Notes under the pieces: model-generated
What the model saw: only the letters and a program-made list of their open reading frames with translations
The model's database searches: none
What the model was told of the DNA's origin: nothing
Made by a program: the position numbers and the translations under genes
Part shown: piece after piece, positions 9,010-15,496 of the stretch
Numbering within the stretch: the first letter of the stretch is position 1
How the letters are laid out: the number at the start of each line of letters is the position of its first letter
Assembly: GCA_017558205.1 (NCBI GenBank)
Contig: JAFYWD010000293.1
Span: 1-36,456, forward strand
Source: Lachnospiraceae bacterium
Lineage (GTDB): Bacteria; Bacillota; Clostridia; Lachnospirales; Lachnospiraceae
Reading direction: 5' to 3'
DNA: 36,456 nt

Positions 9010-9964
9010 GATAGATGAGTTATTGCAGAAGGCAAAAACTGTGGCCATCAGTGGTCATGTAAGGCCGGACGGAGATTGTGTAGGCTCTGTTATGGCTTTG
9101 TATCTTTATATTAAAAAAAATATGCCTGAAATCCAGGCAAAGGTTTTTTTGGAGAAACCATCTGATGTTTTTTACTGTATTCCCGGAGTGGAAGATATAG
9201 ATACAGTGATGGAATCCCGGGAGGTATATGATATTTTCTTTGTGTTGGATACGGCAGCAGACCGAATAGGAAATGCCTGTCCTATTTATGAAAGAGCAAA
9301 GCTTAAGGTAAATATTGATCATCATATCAGCAACCCGGGTACCGGAGATATTAATATCCTGGTGCCCCAGGGGAGCAGTACCTCGGAAGTAGTTTACAGG
9401 AATATTGATCCCACAAAGCTGGACAGCTCCATAGCAATGGCCATTTACATGGGAATTGCCCATGATACGGGAGTGTTCAAATATTCCAATACTACACCGG
9501 ATACACTTCGTGCTGTGGCCCATTTAATGGAGTATGGTTTTGATTTTTCTAAATTAATTGATGAAACCTTCTATGAAAAGACTTATCATCAGAACCAGAT
9601 TATGGGAAGAGCGATGCTGGAAAGCATACGCTTCATGGAAGGAAAATGCGTTGTAAGTACGGTTACAAAGAAAATGATGGATTTTTATCATGTGACTGCC
9701 GGAGATTTGGATGGTATTATTAACCAGCTGAGGATTATTAAGGGGGTAGAGTGCGCTATCTTCTTATATCAGGTAGGAGAAATGGAATATAAGGTTAGCC
9801 TAAGATCCAACAGCTATGTCAATGTTTCCGTAGTTGCTTCTTATTTTGGCGGTGGAGGACATATCAGGGCAGCAGGCTGTACCATGAAGGGAACGCCCCA
9901 TGATGTGATTAATAATCTGTCAGCCAGAATTTCTCTGCAGATGGAAAAAAAGGATAAGAAATAA
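9002..9964 (+). CDS. nrnA: DHH-family phosphoesterase (NrnA-like oligoribonuclease / pAp phosphatase)
   Basis: 320 residues. NrnA-type enzymes degrade short oligonucleotides to mononucleotides and hydrolyse 3'-phosphoadenosine 5'-phosphate, so the gene fits beside pnp and other RNA enzymes. Metal-binding motifs are visible: SGHVRPDGDCVGS near the start, VLDTAAD, the DHH motif at residues 106-108 (NIDHH), and the C-terminal DHHA1 GGGGHIRAAG. The frame is open from an ATG at 8987, but the ATG at 9002 behind GAGGA (8992-8996) gives the typical N-terminus and an 8-base overlap with rbfA. Activity on cyclic dinucleotide products is possible for the family but not visible in the sequence. Confidence 0.92.
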   Translation: MYKIDELLQKAKTVAISGHVRPDGDCVGSVMALYLYIKKNMPEIQAKVFLEKPSDVFYCIPGVEDIDTVMESREVYDIFFVLDTAADRIGNACPIYERAKLKVNIDHHISNPGTGDINILVPQGSSTSEVVYRNIDPTKLDSSIAMAIYMGIAHDTGVFKYSNTTPDTLRAVAHLMEYGFDFSKLIDETFYEKTYHQNQIMGRAMLESIRFMEGKCVVSTVTKKMMDFYHVTAGDLDGIINQLRIIKGVECAIFLYQVGEMEYKVSLRSNSYVNVSVVASYFGGGGHIRAAGCTMKGTPHDVINNLSARISLQMEKKDKK

Positions 9965-9965
9965 A

Positions 9966-10892
9966 GTGATCAACGGAATTATTAATATCTACAAGGAAAA
10001 AGGTTTTACCTCTCATGATGTGGTAGCAAAGCTTCGGGGAATTATGAAGCAGAAAAAAATTGGTCATACCGGCACTCTGGATCCTCAGGCTACCGGTGTT
10101 TTACCTGTATGTCTGGGAAATGCTACCAAGCTTTGTGATATGATGGTAGAAAAGGAAAAGGAATATGTGGCCAGAGTCTGTCTGGGAGTTATGACAGATA
10201 CTCAGGATATGACGGGAACCATACTGGAAAAAAGAGAAGTATCGATTACGAAGGAGCAGCTGGAAAAAGTCATTGAAGAATTTATCGGTGAATATGACCA
10301 GATTCCACCCATGTATTCGGCCTTAAAGGTTAACGGGAAAAAGCTGTATGAGCTGGCCAGAGAGGGAAAAGAAATTGAAAGAAAGCCCAGGCGTGTTATG
10401 ATTTATGAAATCTCTTTGTCAGAAGTTGACCTTCCTTATTTTTCCATCAGGGTAAGATGCTCTAAGGGAACCTATATCAGAACCCTTTGTCATGATATTG
10501 GAATCCGATTGGGAACACTGGCGGCCATGGAAGAGCTTACCAGAACAAAATCAGGACAATTTACGTTGGAAACAGCGTTGACTTTGGCTAAGGTAGAGGA
10601 ATTGATGAAGGAATACCGGGAATCCGGGAGTCAGGAAGCACCTTGTTTCCTGCTGGAGTCAGATACTTTTTTTGCTGATTGTGAGGAAGTGGAAATTAAG
10701 ACTGATTATGAGAAGCTGATTTATAACGGAAATCCTTTTGGCGAGAAGTGTCTGAAAGAAGAATTCCGGGTCAGAGAGAAGAAAGAACGGGAAAAATATC
10801 GTATTTATATCGGGAACCATAAGTTTATGGGAGTCTATGAATATAGAGAAAAAGAAGGAAAATTTTATCCTTTTAAAATGTTTTTAGAATAA
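9966..10892 (+). CDS. truB: tRNA pseudouridine(55) synthase TruB
   Basis: 308 residues. TruB converts U55 in the T-loop of tRNAs to pseudouridine. The catalytic Asp is residue 39 in HTGTLDPQATGVLP; YIRTLCHDIG and the preceding substrate-binding segment PPMYSALKVNGKKLYELAREG also match the family. The start is GTG at 9966, one base after the nrnA stop, with AAGGAT upstream. The C-terminal 70 residues are charged and resemble a degenerate PUA-like tail. It sits in its usual place between nrnA and ribF. Confidence 0.97.
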   Translation: MINGIINIYKEKGFTSHDVVAKLRGIMKQKKIGHTGTLDPQATGVLPVCLGNATKLCDMMVEKEKEYVARVCLGVMTDTQDMTGTILEKREVSITKEQLEKVIEEFIGEYDQIPPMYSALKVNGKKLYELAREGKEIERKPRRVMIYEISLSEVDLPYFSIRVRCSKGTYIRTLCHDIGIRLGTLAAMEELTRTKSGQFTLETALTLAKVEELMKEYRESGSQEAPCFLLESDTFFADCEEVEIKTDYEKLIYNGNPFGEKCLKEEFRVREKKEREKYRIYIGNHKFMGVYEYREKEGKFYPFKMFLE

Positions 10893-10906
10893 TAAAGGAA
10901 AATGTT

Positions 10907-11821
10907 ATGCAGATTATTGCAGATACCATTGATTTTAAAATTTTACAGGATACGGCAGTGGCCATCGGAAAATTTGATGGCATGCACAAAGGCCATCGGA
11001 TTTTATTTGACAAAATTCTGGAAGAAAAAAAGAAAGGCCGGAAAGCAGTAATTTTTACCTTTGATCCTCCACCGGAGGTTCTTTTCGGAAAAAGAGAGGA
11101 TAAGGTAATTACCACAAAGGAAGAAAAACGTATTTTATTCCGACAGCTGGGAATTGATATTTTAATAGAATATCCTCTGACCATGGAGACGGCCGCTATT
11201 TCCCCCTATGATTTTGTGGAAGAGGTTTTAAAGGAAAAGATGAGTATGTCCTATCTGGTGGCAGGCTATGATATTACCTTTGGACATAAGGGAGAGGGAA
11301 ATGCACAGCTGTTAAAACAGATGTCTAAAACCCATGGTTTTACCCTGGAAATCATAGAAAAAATCTGTGAGGAAGGAAGGGAAATCAGCTCTACCTACGT
11401 AAGAGAAGAAATAGAAGCAGGGCATATGCCTCATGTTACAAAGCTTTTGGGAGAACCCTATGAAATAGCCGGTGAAGTGGTTCACGGAGCTAAGCTGGGA
11501 AGAAAAATCGGTATGCCAACCATTAATCTGATTCCACCGGCAGAAAAGCTGTTACCTCCTAAGGGAGTGTATTATTCCAAAACTCTTCTGGGAGAGAAGG
11601 AATACAGGAGTATTACCAATATTGGAATGAAGCCTACGGTGAATGAACAGCCTATTATGGGAGTAGAAACCTATATCTATGAATTTGATCAGGATATTTA
11701 CGGGAAAAATGCTATTGTAAAATTATTGGAGCATCGTCGTCCGGAAATGAAGTTTAACAGTATCGAGGCACTGAAGGAACAGATGATGAAGGATATCGAA
11801 GCGGGACGAAGCTATCGCTAG
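10907..11821 (+). CDS. ribF: Bifunctional riboflavin kinase/FAD synthetase
   Basis: 304 residues. RibF phosphorylates riboflavin to FMN and then adenylates it to FAD. The N-terminal nucleotidyltransferase shows AVAIGKFDGMHKGH (HxGH-type motif), TFDPPPEVLF and ISSTYVREEIEAG. The C-terminal flavokinase begins near residue 185 with GAKLGRKIGMPTINL and contains GVETYIYEFD. It starts at ATG 10907, 14 bases after truB, and is the last gene of the rimP operon. No FMN riboswitch is seen upstream. Downstream lies a block of hairpins, one of which may terminate the operon. Confidence 0.97.
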   Translation: MQIIADTIDFKILQDTAVAIGKFDGMHKGHRILFDKILEEKKKGRKAVIFTFDPPPEVLFGKREDKVITTKEEKRILFRQLGIDILIEYPLTMETAAISPYDFVEEVLKEKMSMSYLVAGYDITFGHKGEGNAQLLKQMSKTHGFTLEIIEKICEEGREISSTYVREEIEAGHMPHVTKLLGEPYEIAGEVVHGAKLGRKIGMPTINLIPPAEKLLPPKGVYYSKTLLGEKEYRSITNIGMKPTVNEQPIMGVETYIYEFDQDIYGKNAIVKLLEHRRPEMKFNSIEALKEQMMKDIEAGRSYR

Positions 11822-11831
11822 TATTCATCAT

Positions 11832-12029
11832 CCCAACCAGCCATTGATTGGCGTGGGCGTGAAAAGTAACAATTGTTCGTTACTGTTCACAGGCAGGCCA
11901 GTGAACGTAACGGAATCTGCCCATTTAAAAACCGCTTTCAGCGGTGGGCAGATTCTGTGCCACTTTTATTTGCATTCTCCACACCAATCAGCCAGTGATT
12001 GGTGTGGGTGTGAAAAGTAATAATTGTTA
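11832..12029. repeat. Cluster of hairpins framed by two copies of a 40-base motif
   Basis: Two related motifs frame the segment: 11835-11877 and 11991-12029 share GATTGGYGTGGGYGTGAAAAG followed by TAAYAATTGTT. The right copy contains a perfect 11-bp hairpin, CACACCAATCA/TGATTGGTGTG (11980-12006); the left copy is an imperfect version. Between them are CGTTAC-t-GTTCAC (11878-11890) pairing with GTGAACGTAACG (11901-11912), and GAATCTGCCCA (11913-11923) pairing with TGGGCAGATTC (11945-11955) with an inner CCGCT/AGCGG stem. There is no coding potential. It may be a palindromic repeat element; the third hairpin followed by CTTTTATTT may also end ribF transcription. Confidence 0.7.
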
Positions 12030-12060
12030 CAATAAATGTAAGAAAATTCCAAGGTTATAG

Positions 12061-12089
12061 TTTACAATATGTAATCTGTATGGTAAACT
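12061..12089 (+). promoter_or_regulatory. Candidate rpsO promoter overlapped by an inverted repeat
   Basis: TTTACA (12061-12066), a 17-base spacer and TAAACT (12084-12089) preceded by TGG give a sigma-A type promoter with extended -10. The 9-bp inverted repeat ATAGTTTAC (12057-12065) / GTAAACTAT (12083-12091) covers both boxes. This could be an operator, or follow from the box sequences themselves. Confidence 0.55.
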
Positions 12090-12095
12090 ATCAGA

Positions 12096-12183
12096 GTATG
12101 AGATTTTAGCTTATGCTCAGTATCAGGAATCCTCGTCCGATACTTGGTATAAAGCGATTTATAATTATTAGGAGGAAGACAAA
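12096..12183 (+). promoter_or_regulatory. Leader of rpsO with a short hairpin
   Basis: From the candidate promoter the leader would be about 88 bases. AGTATC (12119-12124) and GGA (12126-12128) pair with TCC (12136-12138) and GATACT (12139-12144), with one bulged A and a 7-base loop. S15 represses its own mRNA in several bacteria through leader structures, so this could be the binding site, but the sequence does not establish that. The ribosome binding site AGGAGG lies at 12170-12175. Confidence 0.4.
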
Positions 12184-12450
12184 ATGATCTCTAAAGAAAA
12201 GAAAACTGCAATTATCAACGAATATGCCAGATTTGCAGGTGATACAGGTTCACCTGAGGTTCAGATCGCTGTTTTAACAGCAAGAATTGCTGAACTTACT
12301 GAGCATTTAAAAACAAACAAAAAAGACCACCACTCCAGAAGAGGTCTTCTTAAAATGGTTGGTAAAAGACGTGGTTTATTAGATTATTTAAAGAAAACTG
12401 ATATCGAAGGATATCGTACTTTGATTGAAAAATTAGGCATCAGAAAATAA
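12184..12450 (+). CDS. rpsO: 30S ribosomal protein S15
   Basis: 88 residues, the standard length. S15 is a primary 16S rRNA-binding protein at the central-domain three-way junction. The family signature is clear: [23 protein letters not shown] and [23 protein letters not shown]. The gene is monocistronic as read here, with its own candidate promoter and a strong terminator at 12470, and lies immediately before pnp as in most bacteria. Confidence 0.99.
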   Translation: MISKEKKTAIINEYARFAGDTGSPEVQIAVLTARIAELTEHLKTNKKDHHSRRGLLKMVGKRRGLLDYLKKTDIEGYRTLIEKLGIRK

Positions 12451-12469
12451 TCTGGTAACAAAGAGATTT

Positions 12470-12508
12470 ATGGGACTGTTAACTTTTTGTTGGCAGTCCC
12501 ATCTTTTA
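12470..12508 (+). terminator. Terminator of rpsO
   Basis: A 14-bp stem with two G-U pairs (12470-12483 with 12489-12502, core TGGGACTG/CAGTCCCA), a TTTTT loop and a CTTTT tail. The 3' arm contains TTGGCA, which also serves as the -35 box of the next promoter. Confidence 0.9.
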
Positions 12509-12518
12509 ATCATATATT
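12490..12518 (+). promoter_or_regulatory. Candidate promoter embedded in the rpsO terminator
   Basis: TTGGCA (12490-12495), exactly 17 bases, TATATT (12513-12518). The -35 box lies in the 3' arm of the rpsO terminator. A start about 7 bases after the -10 falls at 12525, which is the first base of the long helix described next. Confidence 0.6.
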
Positions 12519-12524
12519 AAATCT

Positions 12525-12683
12525 AAATAGAAGAACATTTCCGAGACCACTGATAAGTACAAGCAATGTTACGGTTCAGCCATGCTCAATCACATTGCTG
12601 ATTAGTCATGGGAGAAGGAGAAAGAACAGAAGATGGTGTTCTTGTGTTTATCAGTAGTTTCGGCTCTTCTATTTTGGTTTTTT
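12525..12683 (+). ncRNA. Long rod-like structured RNA in the pnp leader, class not recognised
   Basis: Two stacked helices close this element. AAATAGAAGA (12525-12534) pairs perfectly with TCTTCTATTT (12665-12674). Bases 12541-12563 pair with 12641-12663, 23 positions with one mismatch and three G-U pairs. The enclosed 77 bases can form CCATG/CATGG with inner AATCA/TGATT (12580-12611) and AAGAACA/TGTTCTT (12622-12643, competing with the outer helix). The 3' arm runs into a T-rich tail (TTTTGGTTTTTT, ending near 12683), as in an intrinsic terminator. It could be a free small RNA, a transcription attenuator, or a helix cleaved by RNase III in the pnp mRNA. It does not match the T-box, FMN, SAM, lysine, c-di-GMP or cobalamin cores that can be recognised by eye. 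Confidence 0.6.
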
Positions 12684-12693
12684 ATAGAATCAA

Positions 12694-12727
12694 TGTGATG
12701 ATTCAGCAGAGGTATTGAATCATCACA
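12694..12727 (+). promoter_or_regulatory. 12-bp perfect hairpin upstream of the pnp ribosome binding site
   Basis: TGTGATGATTCA (12694-12705) pairs perfectly with TGAATCATCACA (12716-12727) over a 10-base loop. The 5' arm has competing partners: GAATCA (12687-12692) with TGATTC (12699-12704), and CAATGTGAT (12691-12699) with ATCACATTG (12589-12597) inside the upstream structure. It is followed by an unstructured A-rich stretch and AGGAGAG before the pnp start. The same palindrome could alternatively be a DNA operator. Confidence 0.65.
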
Positions 12728-12783
12728 AAAAAAATGAATTAAACAAAACAAAATTAAATATTAATTAAAAAGGAGAGAAGACT

Positions 12784-14874
12784 ATGTATCAGACATTTAC
12801 CATGGATTTGGCCGGTCGTACCCTGAAGGTAGATATTAACAGAGTTGGAAAACAGGCCAACGGATGTGCATTTATGCAGTACGGAGAGACAACAGTGCTT
12901 TGTACAGCTACAGCCAGTGAAAAGCCCAGAGAAGGAATTGACTTTTTCCCTCTCAGTGTTGAATATGAAGAAAAATTATATGCAGTAGGTAAAATTCCCG
13001 GAGGCTTTAATAAGAGAGAAGGTAAGGCCAGTGAAAATGCAATTCTTACCAGCCGTGTAATTGACAGACCTATGCGTCCTTTATTTCCCAAGGATTATAG
13101 AAATGATGTAACCTTAAATAACATGGTTATGAGCGTAGATCCTGCCTGCCGTCCTGAGCTGGTGGCTATGCTTGGTAGTGCTATTGCAACCAGTATTTCA
13201 GATATTCCTTTCTGTGGTCCCTGTGCTACTACCCAGATTGGTATGGTAGACGGAGAGTTTATTGTAAATCCTTCCCAGGAACAGTGGAAAAATGGTGATT
13301 TAAACCTTACAGTAGCTTCTACCAGTGAAAAGGTAATTATGATTGAAGCGGGAGCCAACGAAATTCCTGAGGCTAAGATGATTGAGGCTATCTATATGGC
13401 CCATGAAATCAACCAGACAATCATTGCCTTTATCAATGAAATGGTAGAGAAGGTTGGAAAGCCTAAGCATGAATATACCAGCTGTGCTATTCCGGAAGAA
13501 ATGTTTGCAGCAATGAAGGAAGTTGTAACTTCTGATGAAATGGAAGTTGCTGTATTTACAGATGAAAAACAGGTAAGAGAAGAAAATCTTCGTGTAATTC
13601 GTGAAAAATTAGAAGAAGCTTTTGCAGAAAAAGAAGAATGGCTTCCTATTTTAGGAGAAGCTTTATATCAGTACCAGAAAAAAACAGTTCGTAAAATGAT
13701 TTTAAAGGATCAGAAACGTCCTGACGGTCGTGGTATCACCCAGATCAGACCTCTGGCAGCTGAAGTTGATTTGATTCCCAGAGTACATGGTTCCGCTATG
13801 TTTACCCGTGGACAAACTCAGATTTGTACAGTAACTACTTTGGCACCTTTATCCGAAATGCAAAGAATTGATGGATTAGATGTAAATGAAACAAATAAGA
13901 GATATATGCATCACTACAATTTCCCTTCTTACTCTGTAGGAGAGACAAAGCCCTCCCGTGGTCCCGGACGTAGGGAAATCGGTCATGGTGCTTTGGCAGA
14001 AAAGGCGTTAGTTCCCGTACTTCCTTCAGAAGAAGATTTCCCTTATGCTATCCGTACTGTTTCAGAAACCTTTGAATCCAATGGTTCTACTTCACAGGCT
14101 TCCGTATGTGCATCTACCATGTCCTTAATGGCAGCAGGTGTTCCTATCAGCAAGCCGGTAGCCGGTATTTCCTGTGGTCTTGTAACAGGAGATACAGATG
14201 ATGATTATATTCTGTTAACAGATATCCAGGGACTGGAAGATTTCTTTGGAGATATGGACTTTAAGGTGGCGGGTACAAAAGACGGTATTACTGCCATCCA
14301 GATGGATATCAAGATTCATGGTCTTACAAGACCTATCGTAGAAGAAGCAATTGCAAAAACAAGAGAAGCAAGATTCTTTATTTTAGATGAAGTTATGATT
14401 CCTTGTATTGCACAGCCCAGACCGGAAGTAGGAGAGTATGCACCTAAGATTGTATCTCTTCAGATAGATCCTGAAAAAATCGGTGATGTAGTTGGTCAGA
14501 GAGGAAAGACCATTAACGAAATTATTGCACGTACAGGTGTGAAGATTGATATTACAGATGATGGTAATGTTTCCGTATGCGGTACAGATCCTGCAGGAAT
14601 GGATCAAGCAGTAGAGATGATCAAAATTATCACTACAGATTTTGAAGAAGGACAAATTTTCAAAGGAAAAGTAATCAGCATTAAAGAATTCGGTGCCTTT
14701 ATTGAATTTGCACCGGGAAAAGAAGGAATGGTTCACATTTCTAAGATCTGCAAGGAAAGAATTAATCATGTAGAAGATGTATTAACCTTGGGCGATAAGG
14801 TAACCGTTGTTTGTCTTGGAAAAGATAAAATGGGAAGAATCAGCTTCTCCATGAAGGACGTGCCTCAGGCATAA
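12784..14874 (+). CDS. pnp: Polyribonucleotide nucleotidyltransferase (PNPase)
   Basis: 696 residues. PNPase degrades RNA 3' to 5' by phosphorolysis and can add heteropolymeric tails. Two RNase PH core domains flank an all-helical linker; the second core contains GTKDGITAIQMDIKI with the conserved Asp residues. The C-terminal KH domain (GDVVGQRGKTINEIIARTG) and S1 domain (GKVISIKEFGAFIEFAPGKEGMVHIS) are complete. The start ATG at 12784 follows AGGAGAG. The structured leader between 12525 and 12727 suggests post-transcriptional control, in line with PNPase autoregulation known in enterobacteria. A strong terminator follows the gene. Confidence 0.99.
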   Translation: MYQTFTMDLAGRTLKVDINRVGKQANGCAFMQYGETTVLCTATASEKPREGIDFFPLSVEYEEKLYAVGKIPGGFNKREGKASENAILTSRVIDRPMRPLFPKDYRNDVTLNNMVMSVDPACRPELVAMLGSAIATSISDIPFCGPCATTQIGMVDGEFIVNPSQEQWKNGDLNLTVASTSEKVIMIEAGANEIPEAKMIEAIYMAHEINQTIIAFINEMVEKVGKPKHEYTSCAIPEEMFAAMKEVVTSDEMEVAVFTDEKQVREENLRVIREKLEEAFAEKEEWLPILGEALYQYQKKTVRKMILKDQKRPDGRGITQIRPLAAEVDLIPRVHGSAMFTRGQTQICTVTTLAPLSEMQRIDGLDVNETNKRYMHHYNFPSYSVGETKPSRGPGRREIGHGALAEKALVPVLPSEEDFPYAIRTVSETFESNGSTSQASVCASTMSLMAAGVPISKPVAGISCGLVTGDTDDDYILLTDIQGLEDFFGDMDFKVAGTKDGITAIQMDIKIHGLTRPIVEEAIAKTREARFFILDEVMIPCIAQPRPEVGEYAPKIVSLQIDPEKIGDVVGQRGKTINEIIARTGVKIDITDDGNVSVCGTDPAGMDQAVEMIKIITTDFEEGQIFKGKVISIKEFGAFIEFAPGKEGMVHISKICKERINHVEDVLTLGDKVTVVCLGKDKMGRISFSMKDVPQA

Positions 14875-14900
14875 TTAATAAAATAATAAAAATAATACCA

Positions 14901-14933
14901 AAATACCCCGGAGTTTTCTCCGGGGTATTTTTT
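14901..14933 (+). terminator. Terminator of pnp
   Basis: AAATACCCCGGAG (14901-14913) pairs perfectly with CTCCGGGGTATTT (14918-14930) around a TTTT loop, continuing into a T run. Strong GC core; no other structure competes. Confidence 0.95.
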
Positions 14934-14953
14934 AGATAAAATTATTATAAAAT

Positions 14954-14984
14954 AAAAAAGCTTCCGCAAAAGGGAAGCTTTTTT
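14954..14984 (-). terminator. Bidirectional terminator, mainly for the minus-strand glycyl-radical gene
   Basis: AAAAAAGCTTCC (14954-14965) pairs with the GGAAGCTTTTTT segment at 14973-14984 over a 7-base loop. T runs follow on both strands. It lies six bases from the stop codon of the minus-strand gene and also backs up the pnp terminator. Confidence 0.9.
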
Positions 14985-14990
14985 TAAAAA

Positions 14991-15230
14991 TTAAACTGCG
15001 TTATGGAAAGTACGATTAATAACGTCAGTCTGCTGTTCAGGTGTTAATTTAATGAAGTTAACAGCATATCCGGATACACGAATTGTAAGCTGAGGATATT
15101 TTTCCGGATGCTTCTGAGCTTCCAGAAGTGTGTCACGGTTTAATACGTTAACGTTCAGGTGATGTCCACCCTTTGTTGCATACCCGTCTAATAAAGATAC
15201 TAAATTATCGATTTGATTTGCATTAGTCAT
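14991..15230 (-). CDS. grcA: Minimal autonomous glycyl-radical protein (GrcA/PFL C-terminal domain)
   Basis: 79 residues matching the C-terminal glycyl-radical domain of pyruvate formate-lyase: the radical Gly54 in [19 protein letters not shown], then DVINRTFH. In E. coli the 127-residue GrcA (YfiD) replaces the damaged C-terminus of oxygen-cleaved pyruvate formate-lyase; the same rescue role is inferred here. It has only about 45 residues ahead of the Gly loop (including [18 protein letters not shown]), so it is shorter than the enterobacterial protein but keeps the segment that packs into the enzyme. The ribosome binding site AAGGAGG lies at 15238-15244, and it has its own terminator. The neighbours are unrelated in function. 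The symbol is by similarity; no PFL or activase gene is in the window. Confidence 0.85.
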   Translation of the reverse strand: MTNANQIDNLVSLLDGYATKGGHHLNVNVLNRDTLLEAQKHPEKYPQLTIRVSGYAVNFIKLTPEQQTDVINRTFHNAV

Positions 15231-15246
15231 AAGAAAGCCTCCTTAA

Positions 15247-15297
15247 AATATAAACACTATATAACATATTCTCAAACGATAACTGTTATTGTTATCG
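15247..15297 (-). promoter_or_regulatory. Control region of the glycyl-radical gene with a palindromic site
   Basis: On the minus strand, AT-rich -10-like boxes (TATATA/TATAGT near 15255-15265, TATATT at 15252-15247) and TTGAGA 17 bases before TATATT are seen. Just upstream, a perfect inverted repeat CGATAAC (15277-15283) / GTTATCG (15291-15297) is spaced by seven bases. Its position next to the promoter suggests a regulator binding site. The half-site spacing does not fit Rex (TTGTTAA-N4-TTAACAA). Confidence 0.45.
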
Positions 15298-15371
15298 CCG
15301 ACATGATGATAATAGCACTAATTATTATTTTTGTAAATATAACAAGATAAAATTAAATGTATTTATTTGTA

Positions 15372-15385
15372 TACAATATATTGTA
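15372..15385. promoter_or_regulatory. 14-bp perfect palindrome TACAATATATTGTA
   Basis: A perfect 14-bp palindrome lies midway between the divergent glycyl-radical gene and spoIIIAA. It is AT-rich, so chance cannot be excluded, but it could be a dimeric repressor site for either gene. Confidence 0.35.
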
Positions 15386-15440
15386 GGTAAATAACTGTGC
15401 AGTACAGACATAAGCATATAGTTCCATTGCTGTGAGAATA

Positions 15441-15469
15441 TGAATAAGTTTCAAGTTGATACATATATA
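15441..15469 (+). promoter_or_regulatory. Candidate sigma-E promoter of the spoIIIA operon
   Basis: TGAATAAG (15441-15448) followed after about 14 bases by CATATATA (15462-15469) resembles the mother-cell sigma-E pattern (ATA-rich -35, CATA-rich -10). It lies 28 bases before the spoIIIAA start; spoIIIA is a sigma-E operon in Bacillus. A housekeeping promoter is less convincing here. Confidence 0.5.
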
Positions 15470-15496
15470 TAGAGAAAGAGGACAAGGAGGAATTTT

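Noticed and set aside
10893..10906. FMN riboswitch at ribF
   Set aside because: The gap to truB is only 14 bases and ribF is the last gene of the operon; no RFN-type sequence precedes it.
12096..12183. T-box in the rpsO leader
   Set aside because: No GGGTGG T-box bulge or specifier-type loop is visible and the leader is too short.
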